A stretch of 64,000 nucleotides of DNA from Deltaproteobacteria bacterium (GTDB lineage: Bacteria > Desulfobacterota > DSM-4660 > Desulfatiglandales > HGW-15). The first letter of the stretch is position 1. Each line of letters begins with the position of its first letter. The notes beneath the pieces were generated by a model. That model saw only the letters and a program-made list of their open reading frames with translations, searched no databases and was not told the DNA's origin. Positions 25,279 to 33,308 of the stretch are shown here, in pieces. Location: positions 1 to 64,000 of the forward strand of contig JAGVAP010000115.1 of NCBI GenBank assembly GCA_020060215.1, in the 5' to 3' direction. The position numbers and the translations under genes were made by a program.

Positions 25279-27309
25279 TCATTCAATCGGAGTGACGACT
25301 TTTTTCCGTTCTTCCGGTATTTCGGTCTGCCGCCCTTCAACCGGCTTCAGGACCATCGCGGCCTCTCCCTGGATGTGCCAGTTGCCGCCAGACGGCAGCG
25401 GTGGGATGCCCATCCCTCCGTACCTGGGGTCCTCGCTTGCCCAGGCAAGGACCCATTCGGCTCCTGCCGGAGGTGCAAGGAGCGGCTCCGGCGCAGGGTC
25501 CACCTCCAGATCGCGGCCGAGGTTGACGAGGATCAGACGGTCATTCCCTTGCGGCTCCCCGAAGTAGCGCAGGAGGAACGAGTCCTCGCCGAGCACGGCC
25601 CCGTCCAGACCCCCGTGCCGCGGACTGCCGAAGACCGGGTCCTCCCGGCGCATCCGCAGGAGGTCGCGGTGGAGTGCAAACTCCTCGGGATGGGCATGCC
25701 TCTCCTCGTGGTTCAGCTTGCATTGCACGAAGGTCATCGGGTCTCCGGGGTCGGGGAGGCGGGCCTGCATCTCAGGGGTGGCCAGGTTCCTGAACTGGGA
25801 AAGGAACTCCGCCCTGCCCCTGGCAATGAGGTGTGCGATCTCATCCTTGTGGTCGGCAAAATAGAAGAAGGGTCTGGAGGAGGCGAATTCCTGCCCCTGG
25901 AAGAGCATGGGTGTCTGGGGGGCCAGCAGCAGGATCGTCGTGATCGCGCGATACCGTCCCGGACTGGTCAGCAGGTGCACTCGCTTCCCGCTGCCTGAGT
26001 TTGCCAGCTGATCGTGGTTCTGGAGGTAATTGACGAAGGACCTCGGAGGGAGATGCAGGCTCGGCGTTCCGCGGCGCTGCTTCTGCCAGCTGTAGTACTG
26101 ACCCTGATAAAGATACGCCCACTTGAGGGCAGAGATGAATTCCTGGGGACGCCCGCGGTAATCGGAGTAGTAGGCGTCGGCGCGCCCGGTCATGGCCACC
26201 ATGGCGCTGTGGTGGAAGTCGTCGTTCCACAGCGTGTCGATCCCATAGCCCCCATCCTCGTGCGGCAGGACAAAGAGGTTATTCTGCGGCTCGTTCTCCC
26301 CGACGATCAGGGCCGATCGCGGCCGGGCCGCTTCACGGACGGTGCGGGTCAGGACCGAAATGATGTGCTCATCCGAACTGTCGAAGATCTGCTGCGTCGC
26401 ATCGATGCGGAGCCCGTCCAAGTGGAACTCCCGGATCCAGTAGGCAGCATTGGCAACGAAGTACTCCCGCACCTGCGCGGAGCGGTCCCCGTCGAAATTG
26501 ACGGCCTCTCCCCACTCGCACTCGTAGCGATCGGTGAAGTAGTCCCTCGAGAATTCACCGAGGTAGTTGCCGTCAGGACCGAGATGGTTGTAGACCACGT
26601 CGAGGATGACCCCGATGCCGTTATGATGGGCGACATTGACAAAGTCCCGGAAATCGTCCGGCGTTCCGTAAAGGCGGGTCGGGGCGAAGAGGTTGACCCC
26701 GTCGTAACCCCAGCCGAAACGCCCCGGAAAGTCGGCCACCGGCAGGATCTCCAGGGCGGTAATCCCCGTGTCGGCCAGCGCTTCCATTTGCCGGCCCGCG
26801 GCCTCCCAGTTGCCCTCCTGGGTAAAGGTCCCGACATGCATCTCGTAGAGGACCTGTCCCACTGCGTTCAATCCCTTCCATTCCGTGTCGGTCCATCGGA
26901 AGCTTCCGGGATCGATCACCTGGGACGGACCGTGCGGACCCTGGGGCTGGTATCTCGAGGCCGGATCCGGGAGGAGCCTGTCCTCCTCGTCCAGCCGAAA
27001 ACGGTAAAGGGTGCCGGGGCCGGCCTTTGAAACGGGTCCGCTGTAATAGCCACCCTCTTCACGCTCAAGGGCGAAGGGCCGACCCTTATCCCCCCCTTCT
27101 ACAATCGCCTGTTCAAGCACGACGCTGACCGACTGGCGGGATGGGGCCCATACTCGGAAGTGGGTGCTCCCGTCCGCCTGGGCCTCTGCACCCACAGGGA
27201 GGCGACGGACATACGGTTTTCCTTTCACGTCGACCACGCTCCACCTTTCGAGCCCAGAGGAAACCAAGAGTCCCTCTCCTCCCTCTCCGGCAAGGGGATC
27301 GACTGCCAT
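25279..27309 (-). CDS. treZ: Malto-oligosyltrehalose trehalohydrolase
   Basis: Releases trehalose from maltooligosyl trehalose. The 676-aa frame has the N-terminal carbohydrate-binding domain (VRRLPVGAEAQ, FRVWAPS), a GH13 barrel with VLYEMHVGTFTQEG, ILDVVYNHLGPDG, nucleophile D303 (LDGLRIDATQ), acid/base E338 (VGENEP) and D433 (LQNHDQ), and a C-terminal beta domain. TreZ is usually about 600 aa; the first about 30 residues seem extra, so TTG 27267 (behind GGAGAGGG) or GTG 27228 may be the true start. The partner treY and glycogen genes are not in the window. Confidence 0.92.
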   Translation of the reverse strand: MAVDPLAGEGGEGLLVSSGLERWSVVDVKGKPYVRRLPVGAEAQADGSTHFRVWAPSRQSVSVVLEQAIVEGGDKGRPFALEREEGGYYSGPVSKAGPGTLYRFRLDEEDRLLPDPASRYQPQGPHGPSQVIDPGSFRWTDTEWKGLNAVGQVLYEMHVGTFTQEGNWEAAGRQMEALADTGITALEILPVADFPGRFGWGYDGVNLFAPTRLYGTPDDFRDFVNVAHHNGIGVILDVVYNHLGPDGNYLGEFSRDYFTDRYECEWGEAVNFDGDRSAQVREYFVANAAYWIREFHLDGLRIDATQQIFDSSDEHIISVLTRTVREAARPRSALIVGENEPQNNLFVLPHEDGGYGIDTLWNDDFHHSAMVAMTGRADAYYSDYRGRPQEFISALKWAYLYQGQYYSWQKQRRGTPSLHLPPRSFVNYLQNHDQLANSGSGKRVHLLTSPGRYRAITTILLLAPQTPMLFQGQEFASSRPFFYFADHKDEIAHLIARGRAEFLSQFRNLATPEMQARLPDPGDPMTFVQCKLNHEERHAHPEEFALHRDLLRMRREDPVFGSPRHGGLDGAVLGEDSFLLRYFGEPQGNDRLILVNLGRDLEVDPAPEPLLAPPAGAEWVLAWASEDPRYGGMGIPPLPSGGNWHIQGEAAMVLKPVEGRQTEIPEERKKVVTPIE

Positions 27310-27452
27310 CGGGGACGGGCCGCTCGTATATGAACGGACAAAAAGTCAGCAGCGGCAATAGGTTTGAGGATGTATTCGGGAGCAGTAGCAGATGTAATCA
27401 TCCCCTCAGCTGGTCTCGTGTAACAGGGGCAAGGCGACGAATTTCCGCATGT

Positions 27453-27503
27453 TCCCCCTCCCGCCCACCTTCCTCCTTGATGGGGGAGGCCGGGTGGGGG
27501 TGG
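27453..27503. repeat. C-run/G-run inverted repeat
   Basis: CCCCCTCCCGCCCACC (27453-27468) faces GGGTGGGGGTGG (27492-27503), with a smaller TCCTCC...GGGGGAGG hairpin inside. Same style as the elements at 15356 and 44567. Confidence 0.5.
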
Positions 27504-27548
27504 CAATGGATAATCAGGGGATGCCCAACAGCCTGCAGGGGGATTCGG

Positions 27549-28370
27549 TCACCCGCGTCCTGCTATGCCGATCGCATTCGGGATTCTGGGCCCATGCGAA
27601 TTCGGCAGGAAAGGGAGGCCGCTCATCCCCGCCCAGGTCCTCCACTTGCCTTCGTGGTGCAGAGTGAGGGATGCTTCATCTCCGCCCTCCAGGTACATGG
27701 CATCCCGGAGATGGATCGGAAGTGAAAGAAGGACATCGATGAAATCGTGGGGGGTATAGATCCCCCTGCTCAGGATAAAGAGCACGTGTCCGGCCCCGTC
27801 CATCCCAAGGGCGGCCGTGCTGTGGGCCTTGTCCTGCGCGGGCCATTTGACCCTCTGGCCGCTGCTGACCATGCGGTAGTTCTGGACGACCGAGTCGTAT
27901 CGCTCCAGCCACTCCTTCCATCGCTTATCCCTCCGGGAATCAATCCACTTCACCGGGGGCAGTCCCCGATCCTTCGGGTTGAAGAGCATGAAGGCGCCAA
28001 AAACGGGGTTGATGGAAGGGTTGTTGGCGTGCTTGTAGTTTTTCATGTAGCCGGTGCTTCGCAAGTTGCTGCGGTACATGCCGGCATTGACGGCAGCCAC
28101 GAGCCCGAATTCCTCGCACCACTCTCGGGTCGTTCGTGATCGATCCCCGTGCTCCAGGGCGGAGAGGAGGCGGAGCGAGTACCTGGAGGGGTCTACCTTC
28201 AGCACGACAATGGGCTCGTCAGTGACAGGGGACTTCCGGGTCGGCGGAAACTCCCCAAGCAGGAGCCCGTCCGCCAGCTTGGTCCATTTGCCCTCGGCCG
28301 GCACAGCGAACAGAACGGGCGCCAGAAGGACGAGTAACATCGTTTTCCACGAGAACAGCGCTCTCTTCAT
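27549..28370 (-). CDS. Phosphodiester glycosidase (NAGPA)-domain secreted protein
   Basis: The 273-aa product has a signal peptide (MKRALFSWKTMLLVLLAPVLFAVPAEG) and a domain of the NAGPA/DUF2233 type: AAVNAGMYRS early, FNPKDRGLPPV, TAALGMDGAGHVLFILSRG, DAMYLEGGDEASLTL near the end. Members hydrolyse phosphodiester-linked sugars or act on cell-envelope glycans. It would act in the periplasm. ATG 28370 is chosen because the signal peptide starts there; a longer frame upstream runs through repeats. Confidence 0.75.
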   Translation of the reverse strand: MKRALFSWKTMLLVLLAPVLFAVPAEGKWTKLADGLLLGEFPPTRKSPVTDEPIVVLKVDPSRYSLRLLSALEHGDRSRTTREWCEEFGLVAAVNAGMYRSNLRSTGYMKNYKHANNPSINPVFGAFMLFNPKDRGLPPVKWIDSRRDKRWKEWLERYDSVVQNYRMVSSGQRVKWPAQDKAHSTAALGMDGAGHVLFILSRGIYTPHDFIDVLLSLPIHLRDAMYLEGGDEASLTLHHEGKWRTWAGMSGLPFLPNSHGPRIPNAIGIAGRG

Positions 28371-28436
28371 AAATCCATCTTTCTTGCGGCTTCTTCGGTC
28401 TTGATCCTTACTCCCCGTCCCTCGGTCTTTTCCTTC

Positions 28437-28475
28437 GACGTTCGATGCTGGACGTTCGATGCTGGACGTTCGATG
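28437..28475. repeat. 14-bp tandem repeat GACGTTCGATGCTG
   Basis: Two perfect units (28437-28450, 28451-28464) and a partial third unit that changes after GACGTTCGATG. A degenerate version of the same family in reverse complement is at 4041-4080. Units are in direct contact without spacers, so this is not a CRISPR. Confidence 0.7.
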
Positions 28476-28507
28476 TTCGGTTCTCATTCGTTCGCGATTT
28501 TCGACAT

Positions 28508-29830
28508 TCACTCGGTCTCCTCGCCCGTCGCGGCGTCGACGAGGATCTTGTCCACCCGCGGCCAGTCCATGTCCAGCACCTCGAAGCGGTACTTTTCCCA
28601 TTGGAAGGATTGCCCGGCCCTCGGGATCCTGCCGAGCTGATGAATGACGAAACCGCCCACGGTCTGGAAGTGGCCGCCCTCTTCTCCCGGAAGCACCTCG
28701 ACGTCCAGGATCTCCTTGAGCTTGTCCACGTGCAGCAGCCCATCGACCAGGAGAGAACCGTCGTCCCTCCTCACGGCCCTGGGTTCCGATTCGGCGCCGG
28801 CGAGGGCCAGATCTCCCGCAATCCCTTCCAGCAGATCGTTATGGGTGACGAGCCCTTCCAGCCCGCCGTACTCATTTACGATCAAGGCCACGTAGGTCCC
28901 CCTCTGCTTGAAGAGCTCCAGCAGCTTCAGGGCAGGCATGCTCTCCGGCACGAAGAGGGGTTCCTTGATGACGGCCTTCAATTCGAGCGGCCGGCCCTGG
29001 AGAAGCTGGACCAGCATCTCCTTGGTGTGTACCAGGCCCAGGACGTTTTCCACATCGTCGTGGGCAACCGGGAACATGGAATGGGGGCTGTTCATGATCT
29101 TTTCCCTGATCTCCTCGGGTGGGTCGCTGAGGTCGATCCATACGATCTGTGAACGGGGGGTCATAAATGCCTCAACCCGGCGCCCTCCAAGGCGCAACAC
29201 CCCTTCGATCATATCCTGCTCGGCCTCTTCGAAGACGCCCAGCTGGGTGCCTTGCTCGACAAGCAGCTTCAGCTCTTCCTCGGAGACGGGGGGGACGGAG
29301 GAAGGCCGAACCCCCAGGAGGGCCAGGAATCTCAGAAGGATCTCGGTCGAGAGGCTCAGCAGACGAACGATGGGGGAGGCGACGGAGGAGAGGGCCTTCA
29401 TCGGCCGCGCAACGGCGATGGAGATGCCTTCGGCGTTGTTCAGGGCCACCCGTTTCGGTACGAGCTCACCGATGACCAGGGAAAAATATGTAATCAACAG
29501 GACCACGGCGCCGACCCCGATCAGGTGGGCATAGGGTGCCAGGGCAGGGAACGTTGCCAGTTGAGAGACCAGTCTTTCCGATACGGTGGCCCCCCCGAAC
29601 GCGCCCGCAAGGATGCCGATGAGCGTGATCCCGATCTGTATGGTCGAGAGGAACTGGTTCGGGTTGGAGGCCAGCTCCAATGCCGCCTTGGCCTTGGCGT
29701 TGTTTTTCGAGACCTCCTGTTGCAGGCGCGTTTTCCTGGCGGAGACGATCGCGATCTCGGACATGGCAAAGAAACCGTTCATCACCAGCAGCAGGAAGAT
29801 GATCAAAAACTCCAGTAGGACGTATTCCAC
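28508..29830 (-). CDS. Hemolysin-C/CNNM-family membrane protein (DUF21, CBS pair, CorC_HlyC)
   Basis: The 440-aa product has an N-terminal DUF21/CNNM transmembrane domain (about 1-190, LIGELVPKRVAL segment), a CBS pair (about 205-335, VEAFMTPRSQIVWID, YVALIVNEYGGLEGLVTHNDLLE) and a C-terminal CorC_HlyC domain (about 350-435, GGHFQTVGGFVIHQLGRIPRAGQ). Family members are Mg2+/Co2+ transport or efflux proteins (YfjD/CorB/MpfA) of the inner membrane. ATG 29830 fits the first membrane segment. No partner gene is adjacent. Confidence 0.9.
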   Translation of the reverse strand: MEYVLLEFLIIFLLLVMNGFFAMSEIAIVSARKTRLQQEVSKNNAKAKAALELASNPNQFLSTIQIGITLIGILAGAFGGATVSERLVSQLATFPALAPYAHLIGVGAVVLLITYFSLVIGELVPKRVALNNAEGISIAVARPMKALSSVASPIVRLLSLSTEILLRFLALLGVRPSSVPPVSEEELKLLVEQGTQLGVFEEAEQDMIEGVLRLGGRRVEAFMTPRSQIVWIDLSDPPEEIREKIMNSPHSMFPVAHDDVENVLGLVHTKEMLVQLLQGRPLELKAVIKEPLFVPESMPALKLLELFKQRGTYVALIVNEYGGLEGLVTHNDLLEGIAGDLALAGAESEPRAVRRDDGSLLVDGLLHVDKLKEILDVEVLPGEEGGHFQTVGGFVIHQLGRIPRAGQSFQWEKYRFEVLDMDWPRVDKILVDAATGEETE

Positions 29831-29878
29831 GTCAGCCCCCTTCTTCGGATTCTCCTTTGCCGATATGTAAACGGACTC

Positions 29879-30323
29879 TCACAGGTTATTGCGGACCGGA
29901 AGCCGAGCAGACCATAACGTAGAAGGCGGAATACAGGCTTTCGGCTCAAGAGAAGCGAAACCGGACCCGAATCCCGCCCGGAGGGCGACGGGAACCGCCA
30001 TTCCAATCATCAGGCAAAGCAGTCGCTTCCACCATGGTCCACCCGTCCCGAATCCGAGCCGCCTGCGCTCAAGGACGAGGCCGATGCCGGTTCCCATCAT
30101 TGCAGACCCTGCGGAGACGCATGCTAGGCGGAGGTCAGGAAGAGCACGGCAAACCTGGATCCGGTCCTCCGATCCACGCACCGGTAGATCAGGGGCAGGA
30201 GAAAAAGGTGGAAGGGTTCCCCAGCAGGGTGACCAGCCTGAAGGGGATGTCCTGGCCGGGGCCGAGCCCTTGCAGCAGGAGGATGAATTTCACTCCCCAG
30301 TCAAATGAAAGGATGTCGGACAT
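29879..30323 (-). pseudogene. PAP2-family phosphatase remnant (frameshift and internal deletion)
   Basis: On the minus strand, ATG 30323 opens MSDILSFDWGVKFILLLQG ... RLVTLLGNPSTFF, then hits a TGA at 30189. One more T in the T5 run of CCTTTTTCTCC restores LLPLIYRCVDRRTGSRFAVLFLTSA, which is the usual second segment of large PAP2 phosphatases; a TAG at 30124 ends it. A third frame continues GTGIGLVLERRRLGF and PWWKRLLCLMIGM, the C-terminal part of the same family. The middle of the protein, with the catalytic SGHA region, is missing. Thus a frameshift could be a sequencing error, but the loss of the core cannot. Confidence 0.7.
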
Positions 30324-30375
30324 CTTGGGACCGGGTCGAGGAAGTACGAGAATTCATCACAACCCATCTTGCCTC

Positions 30376-30780
30376 CTAGGCTGAACCCTTCGCGTGCTCC
30401 GTCGCTTCCCGGATCTTCAGGATGAGGTCCTCCAGTTCATAGGGCTTGGTCAGATAGTCGAAGGCGCCGGCGGATATGCCCTCCCTCGCCGCCTGCTCCG
30501 AGCCGTGGCCGGTCAGCATGATCACCGGCATATCGGGGTCCATCTTCTTGAAGATCTTCAAGACCTCCAGACCATCCATGTCGTCCATCTTCAGATCGAG
30601 AACGGCCAGGTCGAATTGATCCTTGCGAAGGACCTGGATGGCTTCCGTCCCGCTGTAGGCGTTCGTGACGTTGATGTTTCTCCTCGCCAGCCGCTTCGAC
30701 AGGACGTCCACAAACCCGGTCTCATCATCTACAAGGAGCAGCCTGAGAGGGCTGTTCCGGCTGCCTGGATCTCCGGACAC
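30376..30780 (-). CDS. Single-domain response regulator
   Basis: A 134-aa receiver: LLLVDDETGF (acidic pocket), phosphoacceptor in LAVLDLKMDDMDG, Thr in VIMLTGHGSE, Lys in YLTKPYELEDL. There is no output domain. GTG 30780 follows GGAGGAGAGTAA. It lies just downstream of a second receiver gene and a dCache kinase, all on the minus strand, and may be phosphorylated by that kinase. Confidence 0.88.
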   Translation of the reverse strand: MSGDPGSRNSPLRLLLVDDETGFVDVLSKRLARRNINVTNAYSGTEAIQVLRKDQFDLAVLDLKMDDMDGLEVLKIFKKMDPDMPVIMLTGHGSEQAAREGISAGAFDYLTKPYELEDLILKIREATEHAKGSA

Positions 30781-30811
30781 TTACTCTCCTCCTAAAGACG
30801 CAACCAAATCA

Positions 30812-30880
30812 CGCCACCAAGACACGAAGACACCAAGAAAGAGTATTGTGGTTTTCTTTGTGACTTCGTGCCTTCGTGGC
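30812..30880. repeat. CCACCAAGACACGAAG inverted repeat
   Basis: CGCCACCAAGACACGAAG at the left and CTTCGTGCCTTCGTGGC at the right form an imperfect hairpin across about 70 bp between two response-regulator genes. A partial copy is at 6341-6356. The element is a common intergenic repeat in environmental genomes. Confidence 0.6.
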
Positions 30881-30886
30881 AGGGAA

Positions 30887-31318
30887 CTAGATCCTGCGTG
30901 TCGTGATCTCCTTCATCCTGGCTTCGATGATCTTCTCCTCCTGGGCCCTCTTCCGGGAAGCGGCCTGCTGTACCTTGACGAGAAGAAGGTCCATGTCGGA
31001 GGGTTTCATCAGGTAGTCGAAGGCGCCCAGCTTCATTCCCTCGATCGCCGATTCAATGGTGGCGTGTCCCGTCAGCATGACGACTTCCACGAGGGGATGT
31101 CTTCTCTTGATCTCCCTGAGGGTTTCAATCCCATCCATCCCCGGCATCTTCACGTCGAGGATGACCACCTCGATCGACGGACTCTTTTCGAGCAGGGCCA
31201 GGGCCTCGGGTCCGCCGTAGGCGGTGACGACGTCCAGGTCCCTCTTTACGAGCCTCCTGGTCATGGCTTCCACAAAGGGGACTTCGTCATCTACAAGCAG
31301 TACGTTGGCGATGGTCAT
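30887..31318 (-). CDS. Response regulator (receiver with short helical tail)
   Basis: The 143-aa product has a full receiver: VLLVDDEVPF, phosphoacceptor in VVILDVKMPGMDG, VMLTGHAT and LMKPSDMDLL, then a basic helical tail (AASRKRAQEEKIIEARMKEI). ATG 31318 follows GGAAGGAGC and overlaps the stop of the kinase gene as ATGA (31315-31318), so the two are translationally coupled and very probably form one pair. Confidence 0.9.
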   Translation of the reverse strand: MTIANVLLVDDEVPFVEAMTRRLVKRDLDVVTAYGGPEALALLEKSPSIEVVILDVKMPGMDGIETLREIKRRHPLVEVVMLTGHATIESAIEGMKLGAFDYLMKPSDMDLLLVKVQQAASRKRAQEEKIIEARMKEITTRRI

Positions 31319-33087
31319 GAGGGTGCTCCTTCCAGTAGTTGCGTTTTGAGGGCCGGCGCAGGCTGCCCTTCCTCCGCGCTGTCCTCGAGAGCCGGCACGA
31401 CGATGCGAAAGGTGGTACCCGAGCCCACGGTGCTCTCCACCGTGATCTCCCCGCCCATTTTGTTGATGATCCCGAAGCATATGGACAGTCCCAGTCCGGT
31501 GCCTTTCCCAACCGGTTTGGTGGTGAAGAAGGGGTCGAATATCCTGCTGAGATTGGCCTTCGGGATCCCGAACCCGTCGTCGATCACCTCGATCAGCACG
31601 GACGGGGCCGAGGTCCCGTTTCCCTGCCGCCGTGAAACGACCTTGATCCTCCCGCCCTTCTTTTCCATGGCATCGATCGCATTGTTGATCAGGTTCAGGA
31701 AGACCTGCTGCATCTCCGTTTCAGAGGCCTTGATCAGGGGCAGATCCACCTGGAGATCGGTCTCGATCACCACATTGCTGAACTTCGCCCTCTGCTCCGA
31801 CAATGCCGAGACCTCCAGGATGGTGTCGTTCACCTGGATCTCCCGAACCTTGCTGTCGGTCCTGCGGGCGAAGCTGAGCAGCTTGTGCGTGATCTCCTTG
31901 CACCTGTGCCCCTGGGTATGGATCTGCTTGAGGGCCCTCCGGAATTCGTCGAGATCCTTTTCGGATTTCAAGTCGCAGTCCTCCAGCAGATCCCCAAGCC
32001 AACCCGCTTCTTCCACCATGATGGCCACGGGGTTGTTGATCTCATGGGCGATCCCGGCGGCAAGCTCACCGATGGCCGCCAGCTTTCCCGTCTCGATCAC
32101 CTGTTCGTCCGCCGCCTCCTTGTCCCGTTCCGACTGCGCAATCCGGTTGACCATCCTCCGAGAGAGGAACACCGCCATGGCCAGGATCCCGATCCCCCCC
32201 ATCAGAAAGATGACGAGGGCGATGTTCCGGGCCCGCCGGAGATCGGAAAGGGCATCCGCCGCAAGCTGCTGATAGACCAGGAGCCAGTCGCCCTCTTTCA
32301 GGAATGCGGCCACATAGATGCTGTCCGACCCGGACTCGTCCTTCTTCCGGACGATGTGTACCCCCTGCCCCTTGTCCTCCGTGATGCCGAGGAACTCCCG
32401 GTAAGGCCCCCTTCTTGACGCGATCTCGATGAGGGGTTTGGTCTGGAATTCCCCGTTGCGGTTGAGGATGAAGGCAAACCCCGTCTGCCCGATTCGAATG
32501 CTCTCGACCAGGTCGTTGAAAGCCACAAAGTCCACGGTCGCCCGCAGGATCCAGGGACGTCCTTCGTGGTTGTTCCGCACCGTGATGATGAAGTGGGGGA
32601 GGCCCCTCAGTCCCAGGAACACGTCGCTGATGTAGTAATCATTCGCCACGGCCTTCTTGAACCAGTCCGCCTCGGCATAGAGGGCGTTGCCCAACTTGAA
32701 AGGACCTGCATAGGCGACCTGAACCCCGCGCTCGTTGACGACCCCGATATCCACGAAAACGGGCTCATAGCCCCGCTGAAGTGCGGCGAGCGTATCCTGA
32801 AGAAAAGACTCCCTGCCCAGTTCCTCGTAGCTGTAAGTGTTGGCGATGAACCGAAGGTTGCCGAGTTTCTCCGTGAGGAAGCCGTCGATGCGCTGCCGAT
32901 GCTTGGCAACGACCTCCGCGAGGTGCGCACAGACCTTGGCCTCGTAGGATATCTGAAACTCATAGAGGATGATGCCGCTGACCAGGACCAGGGGGGTAAA
33001 GGAGACGATCAGCACCACCAGGATCATGTTCCTGGTCAGGGCTCGATAGTACGTGCCGTTGAAATCCTTTTTCGATTTGCTGTCCAA
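31315..33087 (-). CDS. dCache-domain sensor histidine kinase
   Basis: A 590-aa inner-membrane kinase: first TM at about 20-43, a long periplasmic dCache-type sensor (about 45-280, with DWFKKAV, YYISDVFLG, TGFAFILNRNG), second TM at about 290-312, HisKA with IAHEINNP (phospho-His) and HATPase with NLINNAIDAM, DDGFGIPK, FDPFFTTKP, GTGLGLSI. dCache domains often bind amino acids or small carboxylates. The TTG start at 33087 is weakly supported. It heads the cluster kinase-receiver-receiver. Confidence 0.88.
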   Translation of the reverse strand: MDSKSKKDFNGTYYRALTRNMILVVLIVSFTPLVLVSGIILYEFQISYEAKVCAHLAEVVAKHRQRIDGFLTEKLGNLRFIANTYSYEELGRESFLQDTLAALQRGYEPVFVDIGVVNERGVQVAYAGPFKLGNALYAEADWFKKAVANDYYISDVFLGLRGLPHFIITVRNNHEGRPWILRATVDFVAFNDLVESIRIGQTGFAFILNRNGEFQTKPLIEIASRRGPYREFLGITEDKGQGVHIVRKKDESGSDSIYVAAFLKEGDWLLVYQQLAADALSDLRRARNIALVIFLMGGIGILAMAVFLSRRMVNRIAQSERDKEAADEQVIETGKLAAIGELAAGIAHEINNPVAIMVEEAGWLGDLLEDCDLKSEKDLDEFRRALKQIHTQGHRCKEITHKLLSFARRTDSKVREIQVNDTILEVSALSEQRAKFSNVVIETDLQVDLPLIKASETEMQQVFLNLINNAIDAMEKKGGRIKVVSRRQGNGTSAPSVLIEVIDDGFGIPKANLSRIFDPFFTTKPVGKGTGLGLSICFGIINKMGGEITVESTVGSGTTFRIVVPALEDSAEEGQPAPALKTQLLEGAPS

Positions 33088-33248
33088 ATTCGGTAAGATT
33101 CTCCAAGAGATCCGGCGTTCTTATCCCATGCCAATGTAGCATCCGCACCGCCGGACGTCAACATGGGGGGGCAACATGGTCACTTCCTTCGAGACTTCAG
33201 CGCGCCTTCTTCCTTTTGGCTCCGCGGTCGATGCCGTAACGGTGCCCT

Positions 33249-33268
33249 GGACAAGCCCTGGCTTGTCC
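33249..33268. repeat. GGACAAGC-CCTG-GCTTGTCC hairpin
   Basis: A perfect 8-bp-arm hairpin followed by GTG; a close relative, GGACAAAC-TC-GTTTGTCCGTG, is at 7032-7049, and one arm with its GTG tail is near 36803. It lacks a T-run, so it is a dispersed palindrome rather than a terminator. Confidence 0.45.
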
Positions 33269-33308
33269 GTGCCGGGATCCCCTGTCCATGACACCTCCTA
33301 CCCCACTC

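Noticed and set aside
24966..25340. 125-codon minus-strand open frame with GWVERSETH
   Set aside because: This string is the translation of the palindromic repeat at 25091-25209 and not a protein.
28437..28475. CRISPR-like tandem repeat
   Set aside because: Units are contiguous with no spacers and only about 14 bp.
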